Positions 42,374 to 53,715 of a DNA stretch of 64,000 bases are shown here, in pieces. Both the position numbers and the translations under genes were made by a program. Every line of letters starts with the position of its first letter. Position 1 is the stretch's first letter. The notes beneath the pieces are model-generated. The model did no database searches and was not told where the DNA came from. It saw only the letters and a list, made by a program, of their open reading frames with translations. This DNA comes from Acidaminococcaceae bacterium (GTDB lineage Bacteria; Bacillota; Negativicutes; Acidaminococcales; Acidaminococcaceae), in assembly GCA_022484685.1 (NCBI GenBank), contig JAKVKY010000006.1, positions 16,022 to 80,021 on the forward strand. Reading direction: 5' to 3'.

Positions 42374-42594
42374 GGAAAAATCACGCCGTGCAGGGGTCGG
42401 CGCCAAAAATTTTTTTCAGTTCCTCAACAACTTTCTTCCATAATAAAGTCATAGTTCTTAAATGCCCTTATAAAAGTCAAAAGGTTAAATAAAAATGTTA
42501 CACAATGCCTTTAAATTAAAATAAACTGGTTGTGGATAACTTTCTGGTTTTATGATAAAATAGAGTGACCACCAAAGAAAGGATGTCTCGTAGT
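42374..42594. other. incC-like part of the origin region upstream of dnaA
   Basis: AT-rich spacer between rpmH and dnaA. It holds one DnaA box, TGTGGATAA at 42531-42539 (TTATCCACA on the other strand), just before the dnaA start and close enough to control dnaA expression. No gene seen. Confidence 0.7.
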
Positions 42595-43959
42595 ATGACC
42601 GATGTTAATCTGGACCGCATCTGGGCGGATTTTATCGCCAAGTTACAAAATTCTACCAGCGCGGAAAATTTCAATATGTATATCTCGCACCTGCAGCCCC
42701 TGGCCATCGAAGGTAATGTGTTACGGGCCCAGGTCAACAGTGCTTTTTTAAAGAATGCTATCGAAGAAAAGTTCATGACCGTCTTAAACGGTATCCTGAC
42801 CGAGATTACCAACAACAGTAAGTTTCATCTGGAATTAAGCCTGGCGCAAGATTCGGCTGCCCCGGTAGAAAAAGAAGCCTACCAGCCCATCCCCCTCTTT
42901 CATAACCAGCAGCCTGCTCAGGAAAGCGACAACTTTAATAATAACTTAAACAGTACCAAGCGCTTTGATAACTTCGTGGTAGGCAACTCCAACCGTTTTG
43001 CCTGCGCGGCGGCGCAAGCTGTAGGCAACAGTGCCCCGGGTCAATCCTATAACCCTCTTTTTATCTACGGTTCCTCCGGACTGGGCAAGACCCATTTAAT
43101 CCAGGCTATCGGCAACAAGATGCTGGAACTGAATTCCCAGTTAAAAGTTTTATATCTTACCACGGAAACTTTTACCAACGAGATGATCGTCTGCCTGAAA
43201 AATAATACCATGGATGCATTCCGGAAAAAATACCGGGGCATCGATTGTTTGATCATTGATGATATCCAATTTTTAAAAGGCAAGATTCAGACCCAGGAAG
43301 AATTTTTTAATACTTTCAATACTTTGACGGAAGCCAAGAAAGAGATTGTTATTTCCAGCGACCGTCCCCCTAAGGATCTGGACGGCCTGGAAGAGCGTTT
43401 ACGTTCCCGGTTTGCCAGCGGCCTCACCGCTGATATCCAGCAGCCGGATACGGAAACCAAGATTGCCATCCTGCGTAAAAAAGCTGAAGCGGAACATGTA
43501 AATATTCCCAACGATGTCATCCAGATGATAGCAATGAGCATCAGCAGCAACATCAGGATGATTGAGGGCGCTTTTATCAAAATAGTAGCTTTTTCTTCTT
43601 TAATGAAAGAACCGATTACCGTGGACCTGGCCCGTAAAGTTTTAGATGACATGGGCAATCCGGTTCAGAGCGTCGTCACCATCGATAAAATCATTGAGTA
43701 TATCTGCGCAACCTATAAGTTAAAATTAGAAGATATCTTAAGTCATAAACGGTCCAAGGATATCGCGGAACCCCGGCAGATTGCCATGTATCTCTGCCGC
43801 AAGTTGACCGATATTTCCCTGCCCCGTATCGGCAGCAAGTTTGGCCGGGATCACACCACGGTCATCCATGCTTGTGAAAAGATTACCAAGCTCTGTAAAG
43901 AAGATAAAAGTTTTAATCAGCTGCTGGAAAAATACGAACAGGAAATCAGTAATTCTTAA
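42595..43959 (+). CDS. dnaA: replication initiator DnaA
   Basis: 454 residues from ATG 42595 (AAAGAAAGGA about 11 bases upstream; upstream GTG 42565 and ATG 42583 are less likely). Domain I at 1-75; a Gln/Asn-rich linker; AAA+ domain with Walker A GSSGLGKTHL and Walker B CLIIDDIQFL; and the DNA-binding domain with GRDHTTVIHACEKI. It opens oriC. Followed by the main DnaA box cluster. Confidence 0.97.
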   Translation: MTDVNLDRIWADFIAKLQNSTSAENFNMYISHLQPLAIEGNVLRAQVNSAFLKNAIEEKFMTVLNGILTEITNNSKFHLELSLAQDSAAPVEKEAYQPIPLFHNQQPAQESDNFNNNLNSTKRFDNFVVGNSNRFACAAAQAVGNSAPGQSYNPLFIYGSSGLGKTHLIQAIGNKMLELNSQLKVLYLTTETFTNEMIVCLKNNTMDAFRKKYRGIDCLIIDDIQFLKGKIQTQEEFFNTFNTLTEAKKEIVISSDRPPKDLDGLEERLRSRFASGLTADIQQPDTETKIAILRKKAEAEHVNIPNDVIQMIAMSISSNIRMIEGAFIKIVAFSSLMKEPITVDLARKVLDDMGNPVQSVVTIDKIIEYICATYKLKLEDILSHKRSKDIAEPRQIAMYLCRKLTDISLPRIGSKFGRDHTTVIHACEKITKLCKEDKSFNQLLEKYEQEISNS

Positions 43960-44221
43960 AAAAAGTTATGCACATTTTTATGTGGATAAACCTGTAGAAA
44001 CTGTGGATAAAAAAGCGAGTCTGTGGAAAAAAGGTTTTTTATCAACACCTTTGAAAAGCTGTTGATAAAAAAAACACTTTCTCCACAACCTTATCAACAC
44101 GGACGCCATCATCCCCCGTCCGGCCTGACAACTTTATCCACACTTTAAACAGCTCTTAATACTACGTTTACTAAGATTTTAAAATATATAAGTTTTAATA
44201 AAAAAGAAAGGACTGTGGAAA
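43960..44221. other. oriC: DnaA box cluster and AT-rich unwinding region
   Basis: Between dnaA and dnaN. DnaA boxes: TGTGGATAA at 43981-43989 and 44002-44010, TGTGGAAAA at 44022-44030, TTATCAACA at 44039-44047 and 44091-44099, TGTTGATAA at 44060-44068, TTATCCACA at 44134-44142. A near-box TCTCCACA lies at about 44080. The stretch 44143-44215 is strongly AT-rich and carries a TAC-TAC-like triplet run near 44160-44180 that may be the DnaA-trio unwinding signal; that last point is inferred. Confidence 0.9.
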
Positions 44222-45334
44222 ATGATTTTTACATGCGACACGGCCGAATTACATAAAGCCGTCCAAACTGTCATGAGCGCTATCCCCTCCAAACCCAGCA
44301 CCCCGATTTTTGGCGGTCTGCACCTGATTGCCGATCACGGTGTCATCGAACTGCAAGGTATGGATATCAGTATGGCCATGAGTTTTAAGATTAAAGGCCA
44401 GATTGAGGAACCGGGCGAAATTCTTTTAGCTGCCAACCGCTTTGCGGAATTAGTTAAAAATATGAACGGCGAAACCATCAGCCTGACCCGTAAGGAAGAA
44501 GAAAACAGCGTCCGTTTACAATCAGGGAAAGCTGATTTTAAGATCCTGCTGATGAACGTAGCTGATTATCCTAAGTTCCCGGATTTCAACGCCGATAAAA
44601 CTTTTACCCTGGCGGATGAGACTGTCAAGGAACTGATTAAGAAAACGGCTTTTGCCTGCTCCAGCGATGCTGCCCGTCCTCTTTTTACCGGCGTGCTGTG
44701 TGAACTGAGCGAAGGCAAGATTACTTTCGTAGGTACCAACACTCACCGTCTGGCTATTAAATCTCTGGCTCATGAAAGTAAGGAAAATTTAAGCATTATT
44801 ATTCCGGCGGTAATCTTAAAAGAAATTAATAAGAACCTGAATGGAAAACTGCCGCAGGAAGTAAAAATTTCTTTACTGAACAACCAGATCATGGTAGTGA
44901 TTGATGATTTGATCATCGTTTCCCGTTTGATTGAAGGTAAGTTCCCTGATTATAAAAGGGTTATTCCTCCTTCTTTCTCCGTCAAGACCAAGGTGAATGT
45001 AAAAGATTTAGCCGGCGCCGTACAGCGTGTATCTTTGTGCAGCGGTGACGAGACTGATTACAGCATCATCAAGATTAAGATTGACGAAAACGAGCTGACG
45101 GTTTTAAGCAGCAGCCCCGATGTAGGTACCGGTGAGGAAAAACTGGCCTGCCATACGGAAGGCGAAAGACTGAACGTGGCTTTCAACGCTACCTATATCC
45201 TGGATATCATGAACAATATTGAGGATGAGGAAGCTACCCTGGAAATGAATAATTCTTTGAGTCCGGTCTGCATCCGTCCGGTAGGCGAAAAGGATTATAC
45301 TTACATCGTCACTCCTGTACGGGTGATTTTCTAA
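44222..45334 (+). CDS. dnaN: DNA polymerase III beta clamp
   Basis: 370 residues, three clamp domains. Start FTCDTAELHKAVQTVM; AMSFKIKGQIEEPGEILLAA; ending RPVGEKDYTYIVTPVRVIF, with the typical TPVR end. Forms the sliding ring that holds polymerase III on DNA. AGAAAGGA lies upstream of the ATG. Confidence 0.97.
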   Translation: MIFTCDTAELHKAVQTVMSAIPSKPSTPIFGGLHLIADHGVIELQGMDISMAMSFKIKGQIEEPGEILLAANRFAELVKNMNGETISLTRKEEENSVRLQSGKADFKILLMNVADYPKFPDFNADKTFTLADETVKELIKKTAFACSSDAARPLFTGVLCELSEGKITFVGTNTHRLAIKSLAHESKENLSIIIPAVILKEINKNLNGKLPQEVKISLLNNQIMVVIDDLIIVSRLIEGKFPDYKRVIPPSFSVKTKVNVKDLAGAVQRVSLCSGDETDYSIIKIKIDENELTVLSSSPDVGTGEEKLACHTEGERLNVAFNATYILDIMNNIEDEEATLEMNNSLSPVCIRPVGEKDYTYIVTPVRVIF

Positions 45335-45335
45335 G

Positions 45336-45587
45336 ATGAAAACAAAAACTTGTGCGATTACCACGCCTTATATTCCGGCCACGGCCCTCTTAAAACTGGC
45401 CGGGGTGGAAGCAACCGGCGGTCAGGCTGCGGAAGCGATCCTGGCCGGCGAGGTTAAGGTGGACGGTACGGTCATTCACGAAAAAAGAAAAAAGATTTAT
45501 CCCGGCAGCCATGTTATCCTGGCTGACCAGTTAGAAATTGAAGTTGTGGCGGCACACGATGAAGATCACCAACCTCAGGCTCATTAA
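45336..45587 (+). CDS. yaaA: S4-domain RNA-binding protein YaaA
   Basis: 83 residues. S4 domain: PATALLKLAGVEATGGQAAE, AILAGEVKVDGTVIHEKRKK and IYPGSHVILADQ. It starts one base after dnaN, and its last 29 bases overlap recF. Such small S4 proteins between dnaN and recF are usual in Firmicutes and are thought to bind structured RNA such as rRNA. Confidence 0.9.
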   Translation: MKTKTCAITTPYIPATALLKLAGVEATGGQAAEAILAGEVKVDGTVIHEKRKKIYPGSHVILADQLEIEVVAAHDEDHQPQAH

Positions 45588-46689
45588 TTTTCGTAACTAT
45601 ACGCTGACGGAGTTAAACTTTCCGGCGATGATTAACGTTTTTTTTGGGGCTAACGCTCAGGGAAAAACCAATCTTTTGGAAAGTATTTATTACGGCGCCC
45701 TGGGACTTTCCCATCGCACCAGTAATGAAGATGAGCTGGTGCGTTTTCGTTCCGAAGGTTTGGCGGTGCAGGTGCGTTTTGAAAAAGAGGATACGCCTCA
45801 CAGCATTCAGATTAAACGTTATCTGGAACAGGAAAAAGTTAAAAAGCTGCTGCTTCTGGATGACAAGAAAATCAGCGCCCGGGAACATTATGGTTTTTTA
45901 AAAGTCATCTTGTTCTCGCCGGAAGATTTAGCCATCATTAAAGGCGATCCGGCACAGCGCCGTCGTTTTCTGGATATGGGTCTGGCACAGACTGACCCGG
46001 TGTATTATGATTTATTGGTGCAGTATAACCGGACTTTGCGGCAGCGCAATAAGCTCTTAAAAAATATCCGGGAAAAAGGCGCGCCGGAAAATCTGTTAAA
46101 TACCTGGGATGAGAATCTTAGTCTGCTGGCTGCACAAATTTTACAAAAGCGGCTGGCGAACCTGACTGGTTTTACCACCTTGACCGGGAAGATTGGCACA
46201 GTACTTACCGGCAGTCAGGAAGAACTGACCATCAGGTATAATTTAAAAGCTAATAACGGTGTGTACTTGCAAGTCAACGCTGAGGATACCAGGGACTGGG
46301 CCGAGTTTTATAAGACCAGTCTTAAGGAAAGACGTTTTAAAGATGTGCTGATGGGTTATACGGGTATCGGTATCCACCGGGACGATTTATTGTTTACCAT
46401 TAACGGCTACGACAGCAAAGCTTTTGGCAGCCAGGGTCAGAAACGCAGTTATGCTTTGGCCTTAAAATTAGCTCAGCTGGAATTTATCAAGCAGCAGTGC
46501 GGTGAATACCCTGTCCTGCTTTTAGATGATGTGATGAGCGAACTGGATGAAGCCCGCCGCACCCAGCTTTTACATTTTCTGGACGGACGGGTGCAGACTT
46601 TTATCACGGTCAACGACCGCAGCCTGATTCCCAGCCTGGCGGAAACTGCTTATTTTCAAGTACGCGATGGCACTATCGAGAAAGACTGA
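45559..46689 (+). CDS. recF: recombination mediator RecF
   Basis: 376 residues from ATG 45559, inside the end of yaaA. Walker A FGANAQGKTNLLESIYYG, signature SQGQKRSYALALKLAQ, Walker B YPVLLLDDVMSELDEARR. SMC-like ATPase that helps RecOR load RecA at gaps. Confidence 0.96.
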   Translation: MKITNLRLINFRNYTLTELNFPAMINVFFGANAQGKTNLLESIYYGALGLSHRTSNEDELVRFRSEGLAVQVRFEKEDTPHSIQIKRYLEQEKVKKLLLLDDKKISAREHYGFLKVILFSPEDLAIIKGDPAQRRRFLDMGLAQTDPVYYDLLVQYNRTLRQRNKLLKNIREKGAPENLLNTWDENLSLLAAQILQKRLANLTGFTTLTGKIGTVLTGSQEELTIRYNLKANNGVYLQVNAEDTRDWAEFYKTSLKERRFKDVLMGYTGIGIHRDDLLFTINGYDSKAFGSQGQKRSYALALKLAQLEFIKQQCGEYPVLLLDDVMSELDEARRTQLLHFLDGRVQTFITVNDRSLIPSLAETAYFQVRDGTIEKD

Positions 46690-46691
46690 TC

Positions 46692-47508
46692 ATGGATAAA
46701 GTTACAGGCGTGCTCTTTAAGATGTTAGGCAAGACGAAACTACAGGAAGATCGTTTCCATCTGGAACAAATCCGGCAGACCTGGCCGGATTTAGTAGGCA
46801 AGGTTTTAGCTAAACATGCTTATCCCAGCCGACTGAGTCGTAGAAGGTTGACGCTTTTTGTAGATACTTCCGGCTGGTCTTCCGAATTTTTTATCAACCG
46901 CCTCTTAATCTTACAAAAAATTAATGAGGCTCTGGGTGAGGAAGTTTTAAAAGATTTGATTCTTATCAAAGGCGAAGTTGTGAAATCCAAAGCTACCATA
47001 ACTAAAGCAGCGCCGCTTCCAGAGGTAGAATTAACGCCTGCGGAAGCCAAAGAGGCTTTGCAGGCCTGTCCGGTTTTAGAAGATCCTGCTTTGGCGGCTA
47101 AAGCCAAAGACTTTTTTCTGAAGCAGGCCAGACGAGAAAAACAGTTACGACAGCAGGGTGCGTCCCAATGTTCCCGCTGTGGCGCTTTTATCAGTAAGGA
47201 CGAGGAATTATGTCCGGTCTGTAAAAGAGAACTGGAAGAAGAAGCCAGACAGAAACTGGCCCGGCTCTTAGCACAGCAGCCCTGGCTTACGGAAAATGAC
47301 GCCAGGAAAATTACCGGTTGTTCCACCTATCTTTATATTTCTGTGAAAGAAAGCTTAAAAGCTTTTTATAACCTGAAGGTGCGGCAGGAAACTGCTACCG
47401 AGGCCGAACAAAGTCTGGCGGTTTGTTTAACGTACAGCCGGCCCCGGGAACGCATTACCGCCCTGGATTATGAGAATGCCTTAAAGGCCATACGGGGGAA
47501 GAAACAAC

Positions 47509-47531
<23 letters not shown>
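46692..47531 (+). CDS. DUF721/DciA-like protein with zinc ribbon and C-terminal extension
   Basis: 279 residues, much longer than the usual 90-150 for DUF721. The N-terminal DUF721 domain spans about 1-95 (FHLEQIRQTWPDLVGKVLAK; LTLFVDTSGWSSEFFINR). Near residues 158-175 there is a C-x2-C...C-x2-C zinc ribbon (CSRCGAFISKDEELCPVC), followed by about 100 helical residues (ARLLAQQPWLTENDARKITG). DciA helps load the replicative helicase in bacteria without DnaC; the place between recF and gyrB fits. The ribbon may add a DNA or protein contact. Confidence 0.8.
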
Positions 47532-49817
<2,286 letters not shown>

Positions 49818-49841
49818 GCGTACATAAAGTGAGGACCAAGG

Positions 49842-50150
49842 ATGAAGATCAAGAAGAATTTAACGGACGAGGACATGTTCCGGGGCAGTAAGGAAACTTA
49901 CTCCTTTGAGAACGAGGTCCTGGAGGACGATTCCCGGAAGAAAGTTTTCCGGGGTGCGGTTCCCAAAAATAAAAAGGAAGAGGAGCTGCTGCTCCCCAAG
50001 GAAGCTCAGGAAAAATTAAATCGCTGTCTGCTGGAAGTAAGCATGGAATGGCTGAAGGCTAAGAACGGCGACCTGGACTGGAAGGTTAAACGGGACGGAC
50101 TCGTGATCACGATCGCCCCGGCGGCCAAGAAGAAGGAACATAGCGTATGA
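49842..50150 (+). CDS. small charged protein of unknown function between gyrB and thiN
   Basis: 102 residues, rich in Lys and Glu: MKIKKNLTDEDMFRGSKETY, SRKKVFRGAVPKNKKEEELL, LPKEAQEKLNRCLLEVSMEW and LKAKNGDLDWKVKRDGLVIT. GTGAGGA lies upstream. No signal peptide, no membrane segment, no family recognised. The second half may be one helix and two strands. The ATGA overlap with the next gene and the steady codon use support a real gene. Confidence 0.8.
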   Translation: MKIKKNLTDEDMFRGSKETYSFENEVLEDDSRKKVFRGAVPKNKKEEELLLPKEAQEKLNRCLLEVSMEWLKAKNGDLDWKVKRDGLVITIAPAAKKKEHSV

Positions 50151-50845
50151 GCCAGTTGGTAACTTTGCCCCAGGGCACCATAGCTTTTCCGGATTTACCA
50201 CCGCTGCCGCTGGGATTAGTCCTGGCCGGCGGCCGCAAACCCGCCGTGAACTGGCTGACCCAGGTAGGCACGAGCTGTAAGGAAGTTTTTGCCGCGGATA
50301 AAGGTTTAAACTACGCCGCGGCGGCGCAGCTGCAGCCTCTCCTGGTAGTAGGCGACGGCGACAGTGCGGATGAGGAGCTGTGGCGTAAAGCTAAAAGCGA
50401 GACCCTGGTAAAAGAATTTCCGGTGGCCAAAGACCACACGGATCTGCAGCTGCTGCTGCAGGAATTGCCGCCGGACCGTTTGTATCTGTGCAGCGGCGTG
50501 TGGGGCGGTCGTTTTGATCACCTGTACAGCGCCATCCATTCCCTGGCGGCCCTGGTGCAGCAAAGACAGCTGCCGCTCCTGGTAGCAGACGAGCGGGAAC
50601 TAATGGTTCTGCTCCCGGCCGGGAAAAAATGTGTTTTTACCCCGCCGCCGGAAGAACGACCGCAGGCAATTTCGGTCTTGCCACTGTGCGGTAAAGTAAG
50701 CTGCAGCCTGGACGGGGTCCGCTGGCCTTTGGAGCATGCGGTGTTAACTGCCGCCGATCCGTACGCGGTCAGCAACGAACTGGTCAAGGAAAGTCTGGAA
50801 TTTACGAGCGAAGACGGCATTGCCGCCTTATATATAGCCGGTTAG
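50147..50845 (+). CDS. thiN: thiamine pyrophosphokinase
   Basis: 232 residues. Catalytic-domain marks: FAADKGLNYA, VVGDGDSADEEL, KDHTDLQLLLQEL and SGVWGGRFDHLYSAIHSLA, then a beta-sandwich thiamine-binding domain (KVSCSLDGVRWPLEHAVLTA). It makes thiamine pyrophosphate from thiamine. The usual GD(F/L)DS is GDGDS here. Start overlaps the unknown gene's stop; it lies between gyrB and gyrA, an unusual place. Confidence 0.85.
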   Translation: MSQLVTLPQGTIAFPDLPPLPLGLVLAGGRKPAVNWLTQVGTSCKEVFAADKGLNYAAAAQLQPLLVVGDGDSADEELWRKAKSETLVKEFPVAKDHTDLQLLLQELPPDRLYLCSGVWGGRFDHLYSAIHSLAALVQQRQLPLLVADERELMVLLPAGKKCVFTPPPEERPQAISVLPLCGKVSCSLDGVRWPLEHAVLTAADPYAVSNELVKESLEFTSEDGIAALYIAG

Positions 50846-50891
50846 GGGCAGCGCCTGCTGCCAGGTAGCAAAGAAAATATGAGGTGAGATC

Positions 50892-53447
50892 GTGGACGAA
50901 TTAATAGCTAACGCGGGGAAAGTCCTTCCCGTCTATATCGAATCAGAAATGAAGAAGTCCTACATCGATTACGCCATGAGCGTTATCGTGCAGCGCGCCC
51001 TGCCGGACGTGCGGGACGGACTGAAGCCTGTGCACCGCCGCATCCTGTATGCCATGGAAGAAGCCGGCATGGCTTCCAACAAACCTTATAAAAAATCCGC
51101 CCGTATCGTCGGCGAAGTTTTAGGTAAGTTCCATCCCCATGGCGATAGTTCCGTGTACGGCGCCATCGTGCGTCTGGCCCAGGATTTTAATACCAGGTAC
51201 CTCTTGGTAGACGGCCACGGCAACTTCGGCAGCGTGGATGGCGATAGTCCTGCCGCTATGCGTTACACCGAGGTCAGGATGGCCAAGATGGCGGAAGCCA
51301 TGTTGGAAGATATTGATGAAGATACGGTAGACTTTGTCCCCAACTATGATGAATCTTTAAAAGAACCGTCCGTGCTGCCGGCTAAGATTCCGGCGCTGCT
51401 CGTCAACGGTTCCGACGGTATCGCCGTCGGCATGGCCACCAACATCCCGCCCCACAATCTGCGGGAAGTGGTGAACGGTCTCGTGATGCTCATCGACAAT
51501 CCCGATGTGGAAATCGAAGAGCTGATGACGGCCATCAAAGGTCCGGACTTCCCTACCGGCGGTATCATCTTAGGCCGGGAAGGCATCCGGGATGCTTATA
51601 TGACCGGCCGCGGTTCCATCAAGGTCAGGGCTCGTACCTCCATTGAGCCCATGCCCAAGAATAAACACCGCATCGTGGTTACCGAGATCCCTTACCAGGT
51701 AAACAAGGCGCGCCTTATCGAGAGCATCGCCCAGCTGGTGAAGGACGGCAACATTGACGGCATCACCGATTTACGGGATGAATCCGATCGCCGCGGCATG
51801 CGCATCGTCATCGAACTGCGTGCCGACATCGTGCCCGATGTTATTTTAAACAAACTCTTTAAACATACTCAGCTGCAAGGTTCCTTCGGCGTGATCAACC
51901 TGGCCCTGGTTAACGGCCGGCCCCGGGTGCTCACCTTAAAGGAGATGCTGTATTATTATCTGGAACACCAGAAAGACGTGGTGACCAGAAAATGCCGGTT
52001 TGAATTAGCGAAAGCGGAAGAACGGGCCCATATCCTGGAAGGTTTCAAGATTGCCCTGGATAACCTGGACGCCGTCATCCATACCATCAGGGACAGCGCT
52101 AACGCTGATATTGCCAAGAGCGCCCTCATGGAAAAATTCAAACTGAGCGACCGTCAGTCTCAGGCCATCCTGGATTTACGCCTGCAGCGGCTGACCGGTT
52201 TGGAACGTCAGAAGATTGACGATGAGTACGTGGATGTCTTAGGGACCATCGATTATCTGAAGGGCGTCCTGGCCGACGGCCATAAAGTTCTGGAGATCAT
52301 TAAGACGGATCAGCTGGAAAAAGCTAAGAAGTTCGGTGATGACCGCCGTACGGAAATTGCCGCCGATGTGAAAGATATGCAGGAAATCGACCTGATTGCC
52401 AACGAGGATATCGTGATCACCATCAGCAATCACGGTTATATCAAGCGCCAGACCACGGTTAACTTTAAGGCACAGCGCCGGGGCGGCGTAGGCAAGATGG
52501 GCGGCGGCGGTAAAAAGGAAGACGATTTTACCGAGCATATGTTCCTGGCCACCACCCATGATTATGTTCTCTTCTTTACCAACAAGGGCCGCGCTTATCA
52601 GCTGCGGGGTTACGAGATTCCGGAAGCCGGCCGCACGGCCAAAGGCACCGCCATCATCAACCTGCTGCCTTTTGCTCCGGGCGAGCGCATCACCGCCGTT
52701 ATTAACGGCAGCACCTTTGGCGCCGCCAAGTATCTGTTCATGGCTACCAACCACGGCAGCGTCAAGAAGACGAAGGTGGAAGATTTTGCTTCCGTGCGTA
52801 AGAACGGCCTCATGGCCATCAACTTGAACGACGACGAAGAATTGATCAGCGTCCGTCTTACCGACGGCCAGGCGCAAATCTTCATGGCTACCCGCAAAGG
52901 TATCGCTATCCTCTTTAAGGAAGAAGATGTGCGCTGCATGGGCAGACAAGCCCACGGCGTCAAGGGTATCAAGCTAAGACCCGGTGATCTGGTGGTAGCA
53001 ATGGATACGGTTACCAGCGAAACCGCCGAGGTCCTCACCGTTTCGGAAAAAGGTTTTGGTAAACGCAGCGCCATTAAGCTGTACAATCCTCAGACCCGCG
53101 GCGGTATGGGCCATATCAATTATAAGATTGCGGATAAGACCGGTAACGTAGCCGGCATGACCATGGTGCATCCGGGCGAAGATCTGTACCTGATCACGGT
53201 GAAGGGCATCATTATCCACATGCTGGTCAACGATATCCGGGAAACCGGACGCAGCACCAGCGGCGTCATCATGGTAACTCTGAACGACGGTGATCTGGTT
53301 TCGGCTATTGCCTCTGTCGCGCCGGAAGATACGGTAGCAGCGCAGCGCCAGGAAGAATATCAATCCGAAGTTAAGGCGGCCGTGCAGGCAGAAGCCGCAG
53401 ATGCTAAAGCTCAGCCGGCAGCAACTACGTCGACCACACAAAAATAG
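50892..53447 (+). CDS. gyrA: DNA gyrase subunit A
   Basis: 851 residues from GTG 50892 (GAGGTGA upstream). Active-site Tyr125 in AAMRYTEVRM; the quinolone-determining loop reads HPHGDSSVYGAIVRLAQ, with Gly90 where E. coli has Asp87. The GyrA box is QRRGGVG instead of the usual QRRGG(K/R)G. Six-bladed C-terminal wrapping domain follows, then an Ala/Gln-rich tail. Otherwise complete. Confidence 0.96.
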   Translation: MDELIANAGKVLPVYIESEMKKSYIDYAMSVIVQRALPDVRDGLKPVHRRILYAMEEAGMASNKPYKKSARIVGEVLGKFHPHGDSSVYGAIVRLAQDFNTRYLLVDGHGNFGSVDGDSPAAMRYTEVRMAKMAEAMLEDIDEDTVDFVPNYDESLKEPSVLPAKIPALLVNGSDGIAVGMATNIPPHNLREVVNGLVMLIDNPDVEIEELMTAIKGPDFPTGGIILGREGIRDAYMTGRGSIKVRARTSIEPMPKNKHRIVVTEIPYQVNKARLIESIAQLVKDGNIDGITDLRDESDRRGMRIVIELRADIVPDVILNKLFKHTQLQGSFGVINLALVNGRPRVLTLKEMLYYYLEHQKDVVTRKCRFELAKAEERAHILEGFKIALDNLDAVIHTIRDSANADIAKSALMEKFKLSDRQSQAILDLRLQRLTGLERQKIDDEYVDVLGTIDYLKGVLADGHKVLEIIKTDQLEKAKKFGDDRRTEIAADVKDMQEIDLIANEDIVITISNHGYIKRQTTVNFKAQRRGGVGKMGGGGKKEDDFTEHMFLATTHDYVLFFTNKGRAYQLRGYEIPEAGRTAKGTAIINLLPFAPGERITAVINGSTFGAAKYLFMATNHGSVKKTKVEDFASVRKNGLMAINLNDDEELISVRLTDGQAQIFMATRKGIAILFKEEDVRCMGRQAHGVKGIKLRPGDLVVAMDTVTSETAEVLTVSEKGFGKRSAIKLYNPQTRGGMGHINYKIADKTGNVAGMTMVHPGEDLYLITVKGIIIHMLVNDIRETGRSTSGVIMVTLNDGDLVSAIASVAPEDTVAAQRQEEYQSEVKAAVQAEAADAKAQPAATTSTTQK

Positions 53448-53485
53448 TCCTGCAAATACGATACAAATGTACAATTAGGATGGAC

Positions 53486-53510
53486 GGACAGCTTTCTCCG
53501 AAAGCTGTCC
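53486..53510 (+). terminator. terminator of the dnaA-gyrA side transcript
   Basis: Perfect stem GGACAGCTTT / AAAGCTGTCC, 5-base loop, then six T, about 40 bases after the gyrA stop. Confidence 0.88.
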
Positions 53511-53562
53511 ATTTTTTGTCCCCTCCACGCAGGTAAGCGGATTTTGCTGATACTGTAACAAA

Positions 53563-53578
53563 TGTTTCACGTGCAACA
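53563..53578. promoter_or_regulatory. parS-like site 3 (one mismatch)
   Basis: TGTTTCACGTGCAACA, one change from the perfect parS at position 12. It lies between gyrA and cstA, on the other side of oriC from the two perfect sites. Confidence 0.7.
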
Positions 53579-53615
53579 AATTAAAACTTTTCGTGAAGAA
53601 AATGTTACAAATTTG

Positions 53616-53644
53616 TTGACAAGGACTATTTTTGGTGTTATATT
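53616..53644 (+). promoter_or_regulatory. promoter of cstA
   Basis: TTGACA, 17-base spacer, TATATT. The 71-base leader has no obvious riboswitch. Confidence 0.75.
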
Positions 53645-53715
53645 TACACTCAAATCCCCACTTAGAGGGATAACTGTCATCATAATTTCATACAGTAAGG
53701 GAAAGAGGTATCATC

